Assembly: GCF_017084525.1 (NCBI RefSeq)
Contig: NZ_CP070950.1
Coordinates: 3,844,001-3,908,000 of the forward strand
Source: Conexibacter sp. SYSU D00693
GTDB lineage: Bacteria > Actinomycetota > Thermoleophilia > Solirubrobacterales > Solirubrobacteraceae
Reading direction: 5' to 3'
Length of the DNA stretch: 64,000 nucleotides
The stretch's first letter is position 1. Every line of letters starts with the position of its first letter. This document shows, in pieces, positions 1-8,671 of the stretch. A program made the position numbers and the translations under genes. Under the pieces are notes generated by a model. The model did no database searches, was not told the origin of the DNA, and worked only from the letters and a program-made list of their open reading frames with translations.

Positions 1-2
1 TC

Positions 3-719
3 CCGCGCCGCGCCCTGGGCGACGTCCAGACGTCCCTCAAGCGCGTCGAGCAGGCGCTGCGCGAGGTCATCCGCCGGGCGAGGGGCCGGAAGGTCTCGCT
101 CATCGGCCACAGCCAGGGCGCCTTCCACGCCGCGGCCGTCCTGCGCACCGCGCCGAGCCTCGCCAAGCGCGTCGACGACGTCATCGGCCTGGGCGGCGGC
201 TACACGCGCGGGTCCGACGGCGTCGCCGCCGCGTGCGCCAACGGCTGCGAGCCGGCGCTGCTGCAGCTCGCTGCGGGCTCGAACTTCACCAGGGCCCTCA
301 AGCGGCTGCCGATGCCCTCGGGCTCACGCATCACCGCGATCGGCTCGACGGCCGACGCGACGGTCACGCCGCAGCCGGCGGTCAACCGGCCCCCCTCGGG
401 CCGCGGCACGTCGATCGAGATCCAGGACGTCTGCCCCGGCCGGAAGTTCTTCTACGGCTTCGACCACATCTCGCTCATCGGCGACGCCGTCGCCTTCGCG
501 CTGGCCAAGGACGCGCTGGACCACCGCGGTGTCGCCCGGGCCGGCCGGATCGACCGCGGCGTCTGCGGGCAGGTGCTCATGCCGGGCGCCGACTTCCCCA
601 CGTTCATGCGCAGCTTCCGCGAGTTCTCGCAGGCCAAGGCGCCCGAGAGCGTCGTCACGACGCGCGAGCCGGCGCTGCGCTGCCCGTTCAAGGCCGGCTG
701 CAAGCGCCCGCGTCGCTGA
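3..719 (+). CDS. Secreted lipase/esterase, alpha/beta hydrolase (5'-partial)
   Basis: The 5' end lies outside the window; 238 residues are readable in frame from base 3. The nucleophile-elbow motif GHSQG is at visible residues 35-39 (Ser codon 111-113). A GFDHISL segment near the C-terminus probably holds the catalytic His. The next gene encodes a close paralog sharing K-V-S-L-I-G-H-S-Q-G and Q-D-V-C-P-G-R blocks, so this is a tandem duplication of an extracellular lipase (class-2/EstA-like fold). The natural substrate cannot be told from sequence. The stop is followed after 5 bases by the GTG of the second lipase, so the two are probably co-transcribed. Confidence 0.85.
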   Translation, partial: PRRALGDVQTSLKRVEQALREVIRRARGRKVSLIGHSQGAFHAAAVLRTAPSLAKRVDDVIGLGGGYTRGSDGVAAACANGCEPALLQLAAGSNFTRALKRLPMPSGSRITAIGSTADATVTPQPAVNRPPSGRGTSIEIQDVCPGRKFFYGFDHISLIGDAVAFALAKDALDHRGVARAGRIDRGVCGQVLMPGADFPTFMRSFREFSQAKAPESVVTTREPALRCPFKAGCKRPRR

Positions 720-724
720 CGCGG

Positions 725-1981
725 GTGCGACGCCGGAGCCTCGCTCTCGCCGCGGCTGCGCTGGCCGGCCTCGCCGCCTGCGCCCCGCGCGCCCACGCGG
801 CCGACGCGCTCGTCTGCGACGCCGGCGTGGCGAGCCGGCCCGCGACCCCGCTCCTGCTCGTCCACGGCACGAACGTGGACTCGCGGACGAACTGGTCGTG
901 GGGCTTCGCCAAGGCGCTTCGCGAGCGCGGCCACGGCATCTGCACCGTCGACCTGCCGCAGCGCGGGACGGTCGACGTCCAGGACTCCATGCCGGTCGTC
1001 AACGCCGCCCTGCGCGAGGTCATCGCTCGGGCGGGCGGGCGCAAGGTGTCGTTGATCGGCCACAGCCAGGGCGGCTTCCACGTCGTCGCGGCGCTGCGCC
1101 TCGCGCCGGAGCTCGCGCCGCAGGTCGACGACGTCGTCGGGCTCGCAGGGCTCTACGACGAGGGCTCCACGGGCCTCGGCCACCGCTGCGACGACGGATG
1201 CCAGACGTCGCTCGTGCAGTTCGGCAAGGGCTCCCGGTTCATGGCGGCGATGCGGCGCTTCGCGTTCCCCGACGGGCCGGACGTGACGGCGATCGGGACG
1301 CTGCCGGACTCGACCGTCGCGCCGCAGCCCGCGGTGAACGAGCTGCCGCCGGGCGCCGGACGCTCGATGCAGATCCAGGACGTGTGCCCCGGCCGGGCCT
1401 TCGTCGACGGCCTCGACCACATCTTCCTCGCCGCCGACGCCGTGTCGTTCGCCCTCACCGCGGACGCGCTGGGCCATCCGGGTCCGGCCGACCCAGCGCG
1501 CATCCCGCGCTCGACCTGCTCCCAGCTCGTCTTCCCGCAGGCGGACCTCCTCGGGCTGGTGGGCATCGCGCCGGACGCGCTCGGCGCGACGGCGACGACG
1601 GGCTCCGGGACCCGTGAGGAGCCGCCGCTGCGCTGCCCGGTCGCGCCGGAGTGCGCCGCCGGCCCGGCCCACCCGGCCGCGAAGGCCACGGCCCGGATCA
1701 CCTCGAGGCGCTGGCGTCCCGGCGGAGGCGTCGCGGTCCGCGTCGCCCTGCCCGCCGCGGGCCGGGTGCGCCTCGCCTTCCGGGACGGCGCGGTCACGCC
1801 GTCGGTCGCGGCCCGGGCGGGCCGACGGACGGTGCGCGTCCCGCTGCGGCGGTGCGCGCAGGCCGGCCGCCGCTGCGCCGCCGTGCGCGCGGCGCACCGG
1901 CTGACGGTGACGGTCCAGGTCCGTGTCGGCCGCGAGGCCTTCCGCGCCGCGGGCCGCCCCGCCGTGCTGCGCCGCGGCTAG
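725..1981 (+). CDS. Secreted lipase/esterase, alpha/beta hydrolase, lipoprotein-like
   Basis: Protein of 418 aa. The GTG at 725 is chosen because it directly precedes an R-R-R plus hydrophobic signal peptide ending L-A-A-C (Cys19), a plausible lipobox; cleavage after A-H-A is the alternative. Oxyanion region L-L-V-H-G-T-N is near residues 44-50, nucleophile GHSQG at 112-116 (Ser114), and a likely catalytic His is in GLDHIFLA. Residues from about 325 on form an extra Arg-rich beta-type domain absent from the upstream paralog as far as visible. It starts 5 bases after the paralog. Its stop overlaps the stop of the convergent carboxypeptidase gene by 3 bases, leaving no room for a terminator. 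Confidence 0.87.
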   Translation: MRRRSLALAAAALAGLAACAPRAHAADALVCDAGVASRPATPLLLVHGTNVDSRTNWSWGFAKALRERGHGICTVDLPQRGTVDVQDSMPVVNAALREVIARAGGRKVSLIGHSQGGFHVVAALRLAPELAPQVDDVVGLAGLYDEGSTGLGHRCDDGCQTSLVQFGKGSRFMAAMRRFAFPDGPDVTAIGTLPDSTVAPQPAVNELPPGAGRSMQIQDVCPGRAFVDGLDHIFLAADAVSFALTADALGHPGPADPARIPRSTCSQLVFPQADLLGLVGIAPDALGATATTGSGTREEPPLRCPVAPECAAGPAHPAAKATARITSRRWRPGGGVAVRVALPAAGRVRLAFRDGAVTPSVAARAGRRTVRVPLRRCAQAGRRCAAVRAAHRLTVTVQVRVGREAFRAAGRPAVLRRG

Positions 1982-3201
1982 CCGTCGAAGTTCGCGATGA
2001 CGCGGACCATCCGGTCCTCGACGCGCTTGGCGCCCGTCGGCCACACGCCGTTCGAGAGGAACGAGAAGGCCACGAGGCCGCCGTCGCGCGAGGTGCAGTA
2101 GCCCGAGAGGGCGCTGACCCCGTTGATCGTCCCGGTCTTGCCGCGACAGGACCGCGCGGCCTGCGTGCCGCGCAGGCGCTTGGCCAGCGTCCCGGTCTGG
2201 CCGAAGCGCGCCAGCGACGCGTCCCACGCGCCCGCGATCTCCTGGCCGGCCATGCGGTCGAGCAGCCGGACGAGCTGGCGCGGCGTGACGCGGTTGGCCC
2301 GCGAGAGCCCCGAGCCGTCGGCGAGCCTCGGGTGGATCCCGAAGCTCGCGAGCTGCGCGCGGACGACGGCCAGGCCGGCGCCCGTGGTCCCCGCGTCGCC
2401 GAAGCGCGCGCCCAGGCCCTTGAGCAGCGTCTCGGCGTAGAAGTTGTCCGACGGCTGGTTCGTGATCGCCGCGAGCTGGCGGATCGGGGGCGACGGGACG
2501 CTGGCCACCTGCGTCCCGGGCAGGTCGCCCAGGGAGCCGGCGCGGCCCTTGCGCCCGACCTTGATCCCCGCCTGCTTGAGGAAGAGCTGCAGCCGGTTGG
2601 CGGCCACGACCGCCGGGTTGCCGCCGGGGTAGGCGCGGCCGTGGCCCCAGGCCAGCGCGCTGAGCCAGCCGCCCATGTCGCGGTCGGCGGCGAAGCCGGT
2701 CCGCGGGCCGCCGCGGCGCGCGTCGAAGAGCGTCTCGTCGCCCACGACGCCCCCCGTGATCCGCTGCACGCCGGCATCGCGCAGCTGCTGGGCCAGCCCG
2801 CGCAGGTCGCGGTCGTCGAGCGAGGGGTCGCCGGCGCCGACGAGGAAGACGTCGGAGCGCAGGACGCCCTCGTCGTCCACGGCCACGCCCTCGGGGACGT
2901 GGAGCGTCGTGTCGAGCGTCGCGTTCGGGCCGAAGCGCAGCAGCGCGGCCGCGGTGGTGAAGAGCTTCTCGTTGGACGCCGGGATCCGGGCGACGTCCTC
3001 GCGGCGGCGGAACAGCACCTCGTCGCCGGCGTCGTCGAGGTCGACGACGTAGGCGCCGGAGGCGCCGCCGAGGCCCGGGGCGAGCTGGGCCAGGCGCTGG
3101 CGCACGGCGTCGGCGCTGAGCGCGGCGGCGGGGGAGGGCGCGGCAGCGGCGAGCGCCGCGGCGCTCAGCGCGGCGCACGCGAGGCGGTGGCGGAGCGGCA
3201 T
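1978..3201 (-). CDS. dacB: D-alanyl-D-alanine carboxypeptidase/endopeptidase (PBP4, peptidase S13)
   Basis: Serine penicillin-binding protein that trims or cleaves D-Ala crosslinks of peptidoglycan outside the membrane. All three S13 motifs are visible: SxxK (S-N-E-K, Ser76/Lys79), SxN (S-D-N, 251-253) and K-T-G (355-357) followed by G-Y-C. An Ala-rich N-terminal signal peptide covers about 28 residues. At 407 aa it is slightly shorter than E. coli PBP4 (about 477), suggesting a reduced insert domain. The ATG at 3201 gives the cleaner signal peptide; an in-frame GTG at 3210 would add three residues. Neither has a strong Shine-Dalgarno. It converges on the lipase gene, overlapping by 3 bases. 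Confidence 0.9.
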   Translation of the reverse strand: MPLRHRLACAALSAAALAAAAPSPAAALSADAVRQRLAQLAPGLGGASGAYVVDLDDAGDEVLFRRREDVARIPASNEKLFTTAAALLRFGPNATLDTTLHVPEGVAVDDEGVLRSDVFLVGAGDPSLDDRDLRGLAQQLRDAGVQRITGGVVGDETLFDARRGGPRTGFAADRDMGGWLSALAWGHGRAYPGGNPAVVAANRLQLFLKQAGIKVGRKGRAGSLGDLPGTQVASVPSPPIRQLAAITNQPSDNFYAETLLKGLGARFGDAGTTGAGLAVVRAQLASFGIHPRLADGSGLSRANRVTPRQLVRLLDRMAGQEIAGAWDASLARFGQTGTLAKRLRGTQAARSCRGKTGTINGVSALSGYCTSRDGGLVAFSFLSNGVWPTGAKRVEDRMVRVIANFDG

Positions 3202-3318
3202 CGCGGGCACTGCAGGCTACGGACACCGCCGGCGCCGCCGAGCCGCTGCGCGGCCCCTGATCATGTCCGGACGCGGACGGCGCGAGGCGGCAGGGCCCGC
3301 GGGTACGCTTGGCCGAGG

Positions 3319-4581
3319 ATGGGGAACGTCGTCACGCTCGACGGGGGCAAGCAGCCGCGCCAGACCGGGCAGCGCAAGCGCCGCCGGCGGCGCTCGAAGA
3401 CGGCGCTCGTGCTCGGCGGCGGCGGGTTCACCGGCGGCGTCTACGAGATCGGCGCGCTGCGGGCGCTCGACCTGCTGTCGGTCAACCGGACCGTCAACCA
3501 GTTCGACGTCTACGTCGGCACCTCCGCCGGCTCGTTCGTCGCGGCGCTCACCGCCAACGGCGTGACGCCCGAGGAGATGATGCGCGTCGTCAACCAGCAG
3601 GTGCCGACGCCGTTTCGCGACATCGACCTCGGCCAGCTCCTGCGGCCCAACCTCCTCGAGTACGCCAAGCGCGGCGCCCTGCTGCCGTGGCAGTTCGTCA
3701 AGGTGGCGCGCGAGCTGCTGCCCCACTGGACGCAGACCTCGCTCATGGACTGGGTGCTCGGGATGGCCGAGGGGATGCCCGCCGGCGTCTACTCCGGGGC
3801 CGGGATCGAGGGCTACGTCCGCACCGTCCTCAGCGACCCGGACCGCAGCGACGACTTCCGCGAGCTCGAGGGCGAGCTCTACCTCGCGGCGACCGACCTC
3901 GACACGTGCGAGCGCATCGTCTTCGGCGCCCAGGGCTGGGACGACGTCCCGATCTCGACCGCCGTGCGCGCGTCGACCGCCCTGCCGATGGTCTACGAGC
4001 CCGCGAAGGTCAAGGAGCGCGAGCTCGTCGACGGCGGCATCGTCTCCACCACGAACCTCGACATCGCGGTCGAGGCCGGCGCGAAGTTCGTGGTCGTCGT
4101 CAACCCGCTCGTCCCGTACGTCAACGACTTCACCCACCAGGTCGGCAGCCTGCTCGGCTCGCGGCCGCGCCACGTCAGCGACATGGGCCTGCCGCAGATC
4201 GGCTACCAGGCCTTCAAGCTCCTCGCCTACCAGCGCCTGCACGAGATGGCCAAGCAGTGGGAGGACCGCTACCCGGGCGTCGACATCCTGCTGATCGAGC
4301 CCGAGCCCGACGACGAGCTGATGTTCCAGACGTCGATCATGAACTTCACGAGCCGCGTCGACATCGCCCGCCACGGCTTCGAGTCGGTCACCCAGAAGCT
4401 CGCGACCGACTACGAGCGCTACCGCGCGATCACCGAGCGCCACGGCATCGAGATCTCCGCGACGCGCGTGCGCAAGGTCGTCAAGCACTTCGGCGCCGAG
4501 GAGCAGCGCCCGCGGGCGTGGCGCAAGATCCTCGAGCAGACGACGGGCACACTGCTGCGCCAGTCGGGGTCGGGGACCTAG
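3319..4581 (+). CDS. Patatin-like phospholipase
   Basis: 420-aa Ser/Asp-dyad acyl hydrolase, likely acting on phospholipid or other acyl esters. The N-terminus is basic (R/K run at 17-27), then the oxyanion loop G-G-G-G-F-T-G-G (33-40), the nucleophile G-T-S-A-G (67-71, Ser69) and the catalytic D-G-G (Asp238). No signal peptide, so it is cytosolic or peripheral. The ATG at 3319 immediately follows GAGG, too close for an ideal Shine-Dalgarno. The last base of its TAG stop is the G of the next gene's GTG, suggesting translational coupling to the secreted proteins downstream. Confidence 0.9.
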   Translation: MGNVVTLDGGKQPRQTGQRKRRRRRSKTALVLGGGGFTGGVYEIGALRALDLLSVNRTVNQFDVYVGTSAGSFVAALTANGVTPEEMMRVVNQQVPTPFRDIDLGQLLRPNLLEYAKRGALLPWQFVKVARELLPHWTQTSLMDWVLGMAEGMPAGVYSGAGIEGYVRTVLSDPDRSDDFRELEGELYLAATDLDTCERIVFGAQGWDDVPISTAVRASTALPMVYEPAKVKERELVDGGIVSTTNLDIAVEAGAKFVVVVNPLVPYVNDFTHQVGSLLGSRPRHVSDMGLPQIGYQAFKLLAYQRLHEMAKQWEDRYPGVDILLIEPEPDDELMFQTSIMNFTSRVDIARHGFESVTQKLATDYERYRAITERHGIEISATRVRKVVKHFGAEEQRPRAWRKILEQTTGTLLRQSGSGT

Positions 4582-5783
4582 TGCGCCGCGCGGTCGTCGC
4601 GGCGCTCGCCGTCCTGCTCACGCTCGTGGTGGCGGCGCCCGCGGCCGCCCAGTCGCCGACGGCCATCACCCTCCAGCCGGAGTCGGTGACCGACAGCAGC
4701 GCCAGGCTGCGCGCGACGGTGGGCGCCGCAGACGCCGGCGCGACCGCGAGGTTCGAGTACGGCCTGCCCGGCGCGTTCGACAAGTCGCTCGGCGTGGTCA
4801 GCGGTGCGACCGGGGCCCCGCGGACGGTGTCGGTGTTCGTCAACGACCTCGCGCCGGCGACGACGTACGAGTACCGGATCGCCGTGACCGACGACGACGA
4901 GACCGCCCGCGGTGCCACCGTGAGCTTCACGACCTCCGCCGGGAAGCGGCCGGAGGTCGACGTCAGGACCGCCGAGGCCGTCTCGGCCACGACCATCGGC
5001 GTCCTGGCGCACGTCGACCCGCACGTCACCAGGACGAGGCTCTGGGTCGAGCACGGCCCGACGCCCGCGCTCGGGCAGCGAACGGCGGAGGTGGAGGTGC
5101 CCGCCGGCGCCCAAGGCACCCGGACGTTCGCGATCGGCGACCTCCAGCCGGCGACGACGACCTACCTGGAGGTGGTGGCCACCAACGCGGCGGGCGAGAC
5201 CCGCAGCGGCGTGCGCGCCGTCGCGACCCGTCCCGAGCTCGCCAGCGTCCGCCACCTCGTGTCCGACGCGGTGAGCTACGGGTCGCGAGCCCGGGTGACC
5301 GCCCAGCTCGGCGGGCGAGGGCTCGGCGGCCTGCCCGTGCTGCTGCAGACCTTCGACGGTGGCACCTGGAAGGACCTCGGCGCCGGGACCGTCGACGCCC
5401 AGGGGCGCTGGAGGTTCGTCACCCCACGCGTCACGGCGCCGCTGTTCCTGCGCGTCGCAGCGAAGGCGCTTCCGCCGCTGACGTCGCAACCGCGCACGCT
5501 CGGCGTCCGCCCGCGCGTCGCATCGACGGTCCGCACAGCCGGTCGTCGCCGTGCGGTCGTCCAGGCGACCATCACGCCGCAGCAACGCGGTCAGCGCGCG
5601 GCATTGCAACGCCTCGTGGGCGCCCGCTGGACGACGGTCGCGCGCAAGGCCGTCGCCGGTGGCCGTGCGCGGTTCGCCGTGGCACGCGGCACGCGCCGCG
5701 CGGTCGTGCGCATCGTCGTGACGCCGACGGCTCGCGGCTGGGTGACCGCGCACGGCGCCCGCCGCGTCGTCGCGGCCCAGTGA
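4581..5783 (+). CDS. Secreted fibronectin-III-like beta-domain protein, paralog 1
   Basis: 400 aa. N-terminal signal peptide with hydrophobic core and A-A-Q cleavage region. Two Fn3-like repeats follow, each marked by L-x-P-A-T-T-Y-x-Y/L and W/F-V-E-H/Y-G segments (about residues 30-115 and 120-215). A C-terminal region has Arg-rich strands containing L-Q-R-L-V-G-x-R-W. No catalytic motif is seen. The GTG at 4581 overlaps the patatin stop by one base. The next gene is a clear paralog with the same domain order, so this is a tandem duplication of cell-surface or secreted binding/structural proteins. Function unknown. Confidence 0.75.
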   Translation: MRRAVVAALAVLLTLVVAAPAAAQSPTAITLQPESVTDSSARLRATVGAADAGATARFEYGLPGAFDKSLGVVSGATGAPRTVSVFVNDLAPATTYEYRIAVTDDDETARGATVSFTTSAGKRPEVDVRTAEAVSATTIGVLAHVDPHVTRTRLWVEHGPTPALGQRTAEVEVPAGAQGTRTFAIGDLQPATTTYLEVVATNAAGETRSGVRAVATRPELASVRHLVSDAVSYGSRARVTAQLGGRGLGGLPVLLQTFDGGTWKDLGAGTVDAQGRWRFVTPRVTAPLFLRVAAKALPPLTSQPRTLGVRPRVASTVRTAGRRRAVVQATITPQQRGQRAALQRLVGARWTTVARKAVAGGRARFAVARGTRRAVVRIVVTPTARGWVTAHGARRVVAAQ

Positions 5784-6997
5784 CGCGCTTCCGGCTGGCG
5801 CTGGCGACGTTCGTCGCCGCGGCGGCGCCGGCCGCGAACGCCCAGGCCGCCGGCCCGGCGGTCGTCACCCAGCCCGTCGAGGAGGTGCGGTCGTCGAGCG
5901 TCCGGGTGGTCGCGGCGGTCGACCACGGGGGCCTGCCGACCACCGTGCAGGTCGAGCACGGGGTGCCCGGGGCGTTCGACCGCACGACGCCGGCGCAGAC
6001 CGTCGAGCCGGTCGGCGACGGCTCCGCTGGCGAGGTCGTGGTGTTCACGGTCAGCGGCCTCGCGCCCGCCACGGCCTACGAGGCGCGCGTGGTCGCGACG
6101 AACGCCGACGGGACGGCGAGCGGGGCGCCCGTCGCCTACACGACGGCCGCCGGCGAGCCGCCGGCGCTCAGCCTGCGCGCCGGGGCGCCGGTCGCGCCGA
6201 AGAGCGCCGCGGTCGTCGCGACGCTCGACCCCCGAGGCCAGACGACGCGATGGTGGGTGGAGCACGGGCCAACGGCGCGGCTGGGCAGCCGCACCGCCGC
6301 GGGCGAGGTCTCCGGATCGGGCGCCAACGAGACGCTCACCGCGCGCCTCGACGGGCTCCAGCCCGGCAAGGCGGTCTTCTTCGCCGTGGTGGCGGTGAAC
6401 GCCACGGGCGAGACGCGCACGCCGGTGCGGTCCTTCGCGCAGCCTCCGGGGATCAGCCGCCTCCACACGCTCGCGCCCGACGCCGTGGCCTACGGCGGCC
6501 GGGCGACCGTCACGACCGTCGTCTCCGCCCTGGCGCCCGGCGGCCTCGAGGTCCTGCTGCAGCGCTTCGAGGGCGCCGCCTGGGGGCGCCTGGCCGCCGT
6601 CACCACGGACGCTGCGGGCCGCGCGACGTTCCGCACGGGACCGCTCGTCCGACCGCTGGTCCTGCACGCCACCGTCGACGCCGTCCCGCCCTTCGTCTCG
6701 CCGGCGCGGGTGGTGCAGGTCCGTCCCCGGGTCGCGCTGCGGGCGCGCGCCGTCGGCCGTCGTCGGGTGCGCCTCGACGCGACCGTCACGCCGGCGCAAG
6801 AGGGCCAGCGTGCCCACGTGCAGCGGCTCGTCGGGCGGCGCTGGGTCGACCTCGGTCGCAAGGAGGTCCGCGCCGGCCGGGTGCGGTTCGTCGTCGGCCG
6901 TGCCGCGCGCCGGCGGGTGCTGCGCGTCACGGTCGTGTCGTCGCAGCTGGGGTGGGCGACGGGCGCCAGCCCCCGGCGGACCGTCGCCGGCGGCTAG
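5780..6997 (+). CDS. Secreted fibronectin-III-like beta-domain protein, paralog 2
   Basis: 405-aa paralog of the preceding gene. Shared landmarks are G-x-P-G-A-F-D near residue 60, L-A-P-A-T-x-Y-E, W-W-V-E-H-G-P-T, N-A-x-G-E-T-R, and near the C-terminus H-V-Q-R-L-V-G-R-R-W. Signal peptide from GTG 5780, ending in A-N-A-Q-A-A. The GTG overlaps the previous TGA (GTGA), so the pair is translationally coupled. No enzymatic residues recognised. The patatin plus these two proteins form one tight plus-strand transcription unit. Confidence 0.75.
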   Translation: MTRFRLALATFVAAAAPAANAQAAGPAVVTQPVEEVRSSSVRVVAAVDHGGLPTTVQVEHGVPGAFDRTTPAQTVEPVGDGSAGEVVVFTVSGLAPATAYEARVVATNADGTASGAPVAYTTAAGEPPALSLRAGAPVAPKSAAVVATLDPRGQTTRWWVEHGPTARLGSRTAAGEVSGSGANETLTARLDGLQPGKAVFFAVVAVNATGETRTPVRSFAQPPGISRLHTLAPDAVAYGGRATVTTVVSALAPGGLEVLLQRFEGAAWGRLAAVTTDAAGRATFRTGPLVRPLVLHATVDAVPPFVSPARVVQVRPRVALRARAVGRRRVRLDATVTPAQEGQRAHVQRLVGRRWVDLGRKEVRAGRVRFVVGRAARRRVLRVTVVSSQLGWATGASPRRTVAGG

Positions 6998-7001
6998 GCC
7001 G

Positions 7002-8132
7002 CTAGGCCGCGCGGCCGAGCGCGACGTCGAGCGCGCGCAGCAGGCGCTCGAGGTCCGGCTCGCGCACCGGGACGACGAGGCGCAGGCGGTCGGGGGCGCC
7101 CAGCTGGGCGCCCGAGCCGACCCGCACGCCCTGGCGGTCCAGCGCGGTGGCGACCGCGACGCCGGCGTCGTCGCCGCCGGGCGGGGCGAGCCAGACGACG
7201 TTGGCCTGCGACGGCGCCACGTCGAGCTCCCGCGCCCGGAGCTCCTCGAGCAGCCGCGCGCGCAGCGGGGCGAGGCGGTCGCGGCGGCGCGCGGGGAGGT
7301 CGGCGTGGTGGCGCAGCGCCTCGGTGCAGCCGGCCTGCGCGAGCTCGTCGACGCCGAGCTCCGGCATGAGCTGGTCCAGCAGCTCCTCCGCGCCGGGGCC
7401 GCCGAGCGCGTAGCCGCAGCGCAGCCCTGCCAGGCCCCACGCCTTGCTGAACGTGCGGAAGAGCAGGATGCGGGGGTGCTCGCCCAGGAGGGGCAGGGTG
7501 GCGTCGGCCGGCTCCGCGTCGACGTGGTCGCGCAGCGCCTCGTCGACGAGCAGGACGACGCGCTCGGGCAGCGCTCGCGCCAGCCGCGCGAGGTCGCCGA
7601 CGCCGACGAGCTCGCCCGTGGGGTCGTTGGGGTTGCACAGGCAGACCACCCGCGTGCGGTCGTTGACCGCGGCGAGCACCGCGTCGACGTCGTGGCCGGC
7701 GACCGGCACCGCGACGCCGCGGGCGCGTCGCGCGGCCAGCGGGTAGAGCGGGTAGCTCGGCCACGGCGTGACGAGCTCGTCGCCCGGCTCCATGAGCGCG
7801 GTGATCGCGCTGGACAGCAGCTGCGCCGCGCCGTCGCCGACCGCGACGCGGTCCTCCGGCACGCCGTGGCGGTGGGCGACCTCCGAACGCAGCTCGCCCG
7901 CCGCACGATCGACGTAGCGGTGCAGGCCGCGGCGGGCGGCGAAGGTGATGGCGCCGACGATCGCCGGGTGGGGGACCTCGGGCCAGGTCGTCTGGGTGAG
8001 GTCCAGCGGCTCGACCCGGGACAGGGCCTTCTGGCGACGCTCGTCGGCCGCCTCCTTGAGCTGCGCGTTGACCTCGCGCTCGCTCATGCCCTCGAACTGG
8101 CGGTAGTACGAGAAGAGGCCCTTGCGCGCCAT
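7002..8132 (-). CDS. PLP-dependent aminotransferase, histidinol-phosphate aminotransferase-like
   Basis: 376-aa class I/II fold-type I aminotransferase. Visible landmarks: C-N-P-N-D-P-T-G (166-173, cofactor Asn), the V-D-E-A-L segment (Asp197 for the pyridine N), and S-K-A-W-G-L-A-G with PLP lysine Lys230 followed by L-R-C-G-Y. The length fits HisC/CobD-type enzymes, but no his or cob genes are nearby, so the amino-acid substrate is unknown. The unusual N-terminal 40 residues are charged. It follows the small membrane protein gene by 12 bases on the same strand and converges on the Fn3-like gene. Confidence 0.85.
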   Translation of the reverse strand: MARKGLFSYYRQFEGMSEREVNAQLKEAADERRQKALSRVEPLDLTQTTWPEVPHPAIVGAITFAARRGLHRYVDRAAGELRSEVAHRHGVPEDRVAVGDGAAQLLSSAITALMEPGDELVTPWPSYPLYPLAARRARGVAVPVAGHDVDAVLAAVNDRTRVVCLCNPNDPTGELVGVGDLARLARALPERVVLLVDEALRDHVDAEPADATLPLLGEHPRILLFRTFSKAWGLAGLRCGYALGGPGAEELLDQLMPELGVDELAQAGCTEALRHHADLPARRRDRLAPLRARLLEELRARELDVAPSQANVVWLAPPGGDDAGVAVATALDRQGVRVGSGAQLGAPDRLRLVVPVREPDLERLLRALDVALGRAA

Positions 8133-8144
8133 CGAGCCGGTGGC

Positions 8145-8618
8145 CTACCCCGTCGGCGCCAGCGACGGGCCGGGCCCGGCCACGAGCAGGAACCAGGCGG
8201 CGAACAGCAGCGCGCCGACGGCGGCGGTGCTGGCGAAGACCTTGCCGATCACGCCCTGGCGCTGGTCGTGGCCGGCGGCGCGGCGCACGAGCACCCAGAA
8301 GCCGTCGAGGCGCTTGAGCAGCGAGAGGGCGCCGAACAGCACGGCGAGCAGGACGCCGAACCCGGTGGCGATCCCGAGGGAGACGCTGTCGGTCCAGTAC
8401 TGCACCTGCGAGGCGAGCCACAGCGCGCCCGCCGGGATCGGCCCCCAGAACAGGAGGTTCACGAAGACCATGAGCGCGAGGACCGCGTTGGCCAGCAGGC
8501 CGTCGGCGCGCCGGCGGCCCGCCGACCCGCCCTCGGGCAGGTCGCGGTAGCGCACGGGCGCCGTGCCGGGCCGGCGCCCGACGAAGAGCCCGCCGGTGTC
8601 GCTGGGGTCCGTCCGCAC
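8145..8618 (-). CDS. Small integral membrane protein, unknown function
   Basis: 157 aa. A polar N-terminus of about 40 residues precedes three or four hydrophobic segments (about residues 43-70, 80-102 and 128-150). Between the last two lies a polar stretch with H-D-Q-R-Q-G. The start is a GTG at 8618 with no clear Shine-Dalgarno. It sits directly upstream of the aminotransferase gene and probably shares its transcript. I do not recognise the family. Confidence 0.65.
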   Translation of the reverse strand: MRTDPSDTGGLFVGRRPGTAPVRYRDLPEGGSAGRRRADGLLANAVLALMVFVNLLFWGPIPAGALWLASQVQYWTDSVSLGIATGFGVLLAVLFGALSLLKRLDGFWVLVRRAAGHDQRQGVIGKVFASTAAVGALLFAAWFLLVAGPGPSLAPTG

Positions 8619-8671
8619 GTCGCCAGCCTAGCGACGCGCGGACGGCCGCCCGTGCGGTCCGGCCCCGCGGG

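Noticed and set aside
452-3226. Very long antisense open frame across the lipases
   Set aside because: Arg/Pro/Ala-rich low-complexity translation with no domains; a by-product of high GC at third codon positions opposite real genes. The same applies to 19480-22365 (minus) and 59006-62725 (plus).
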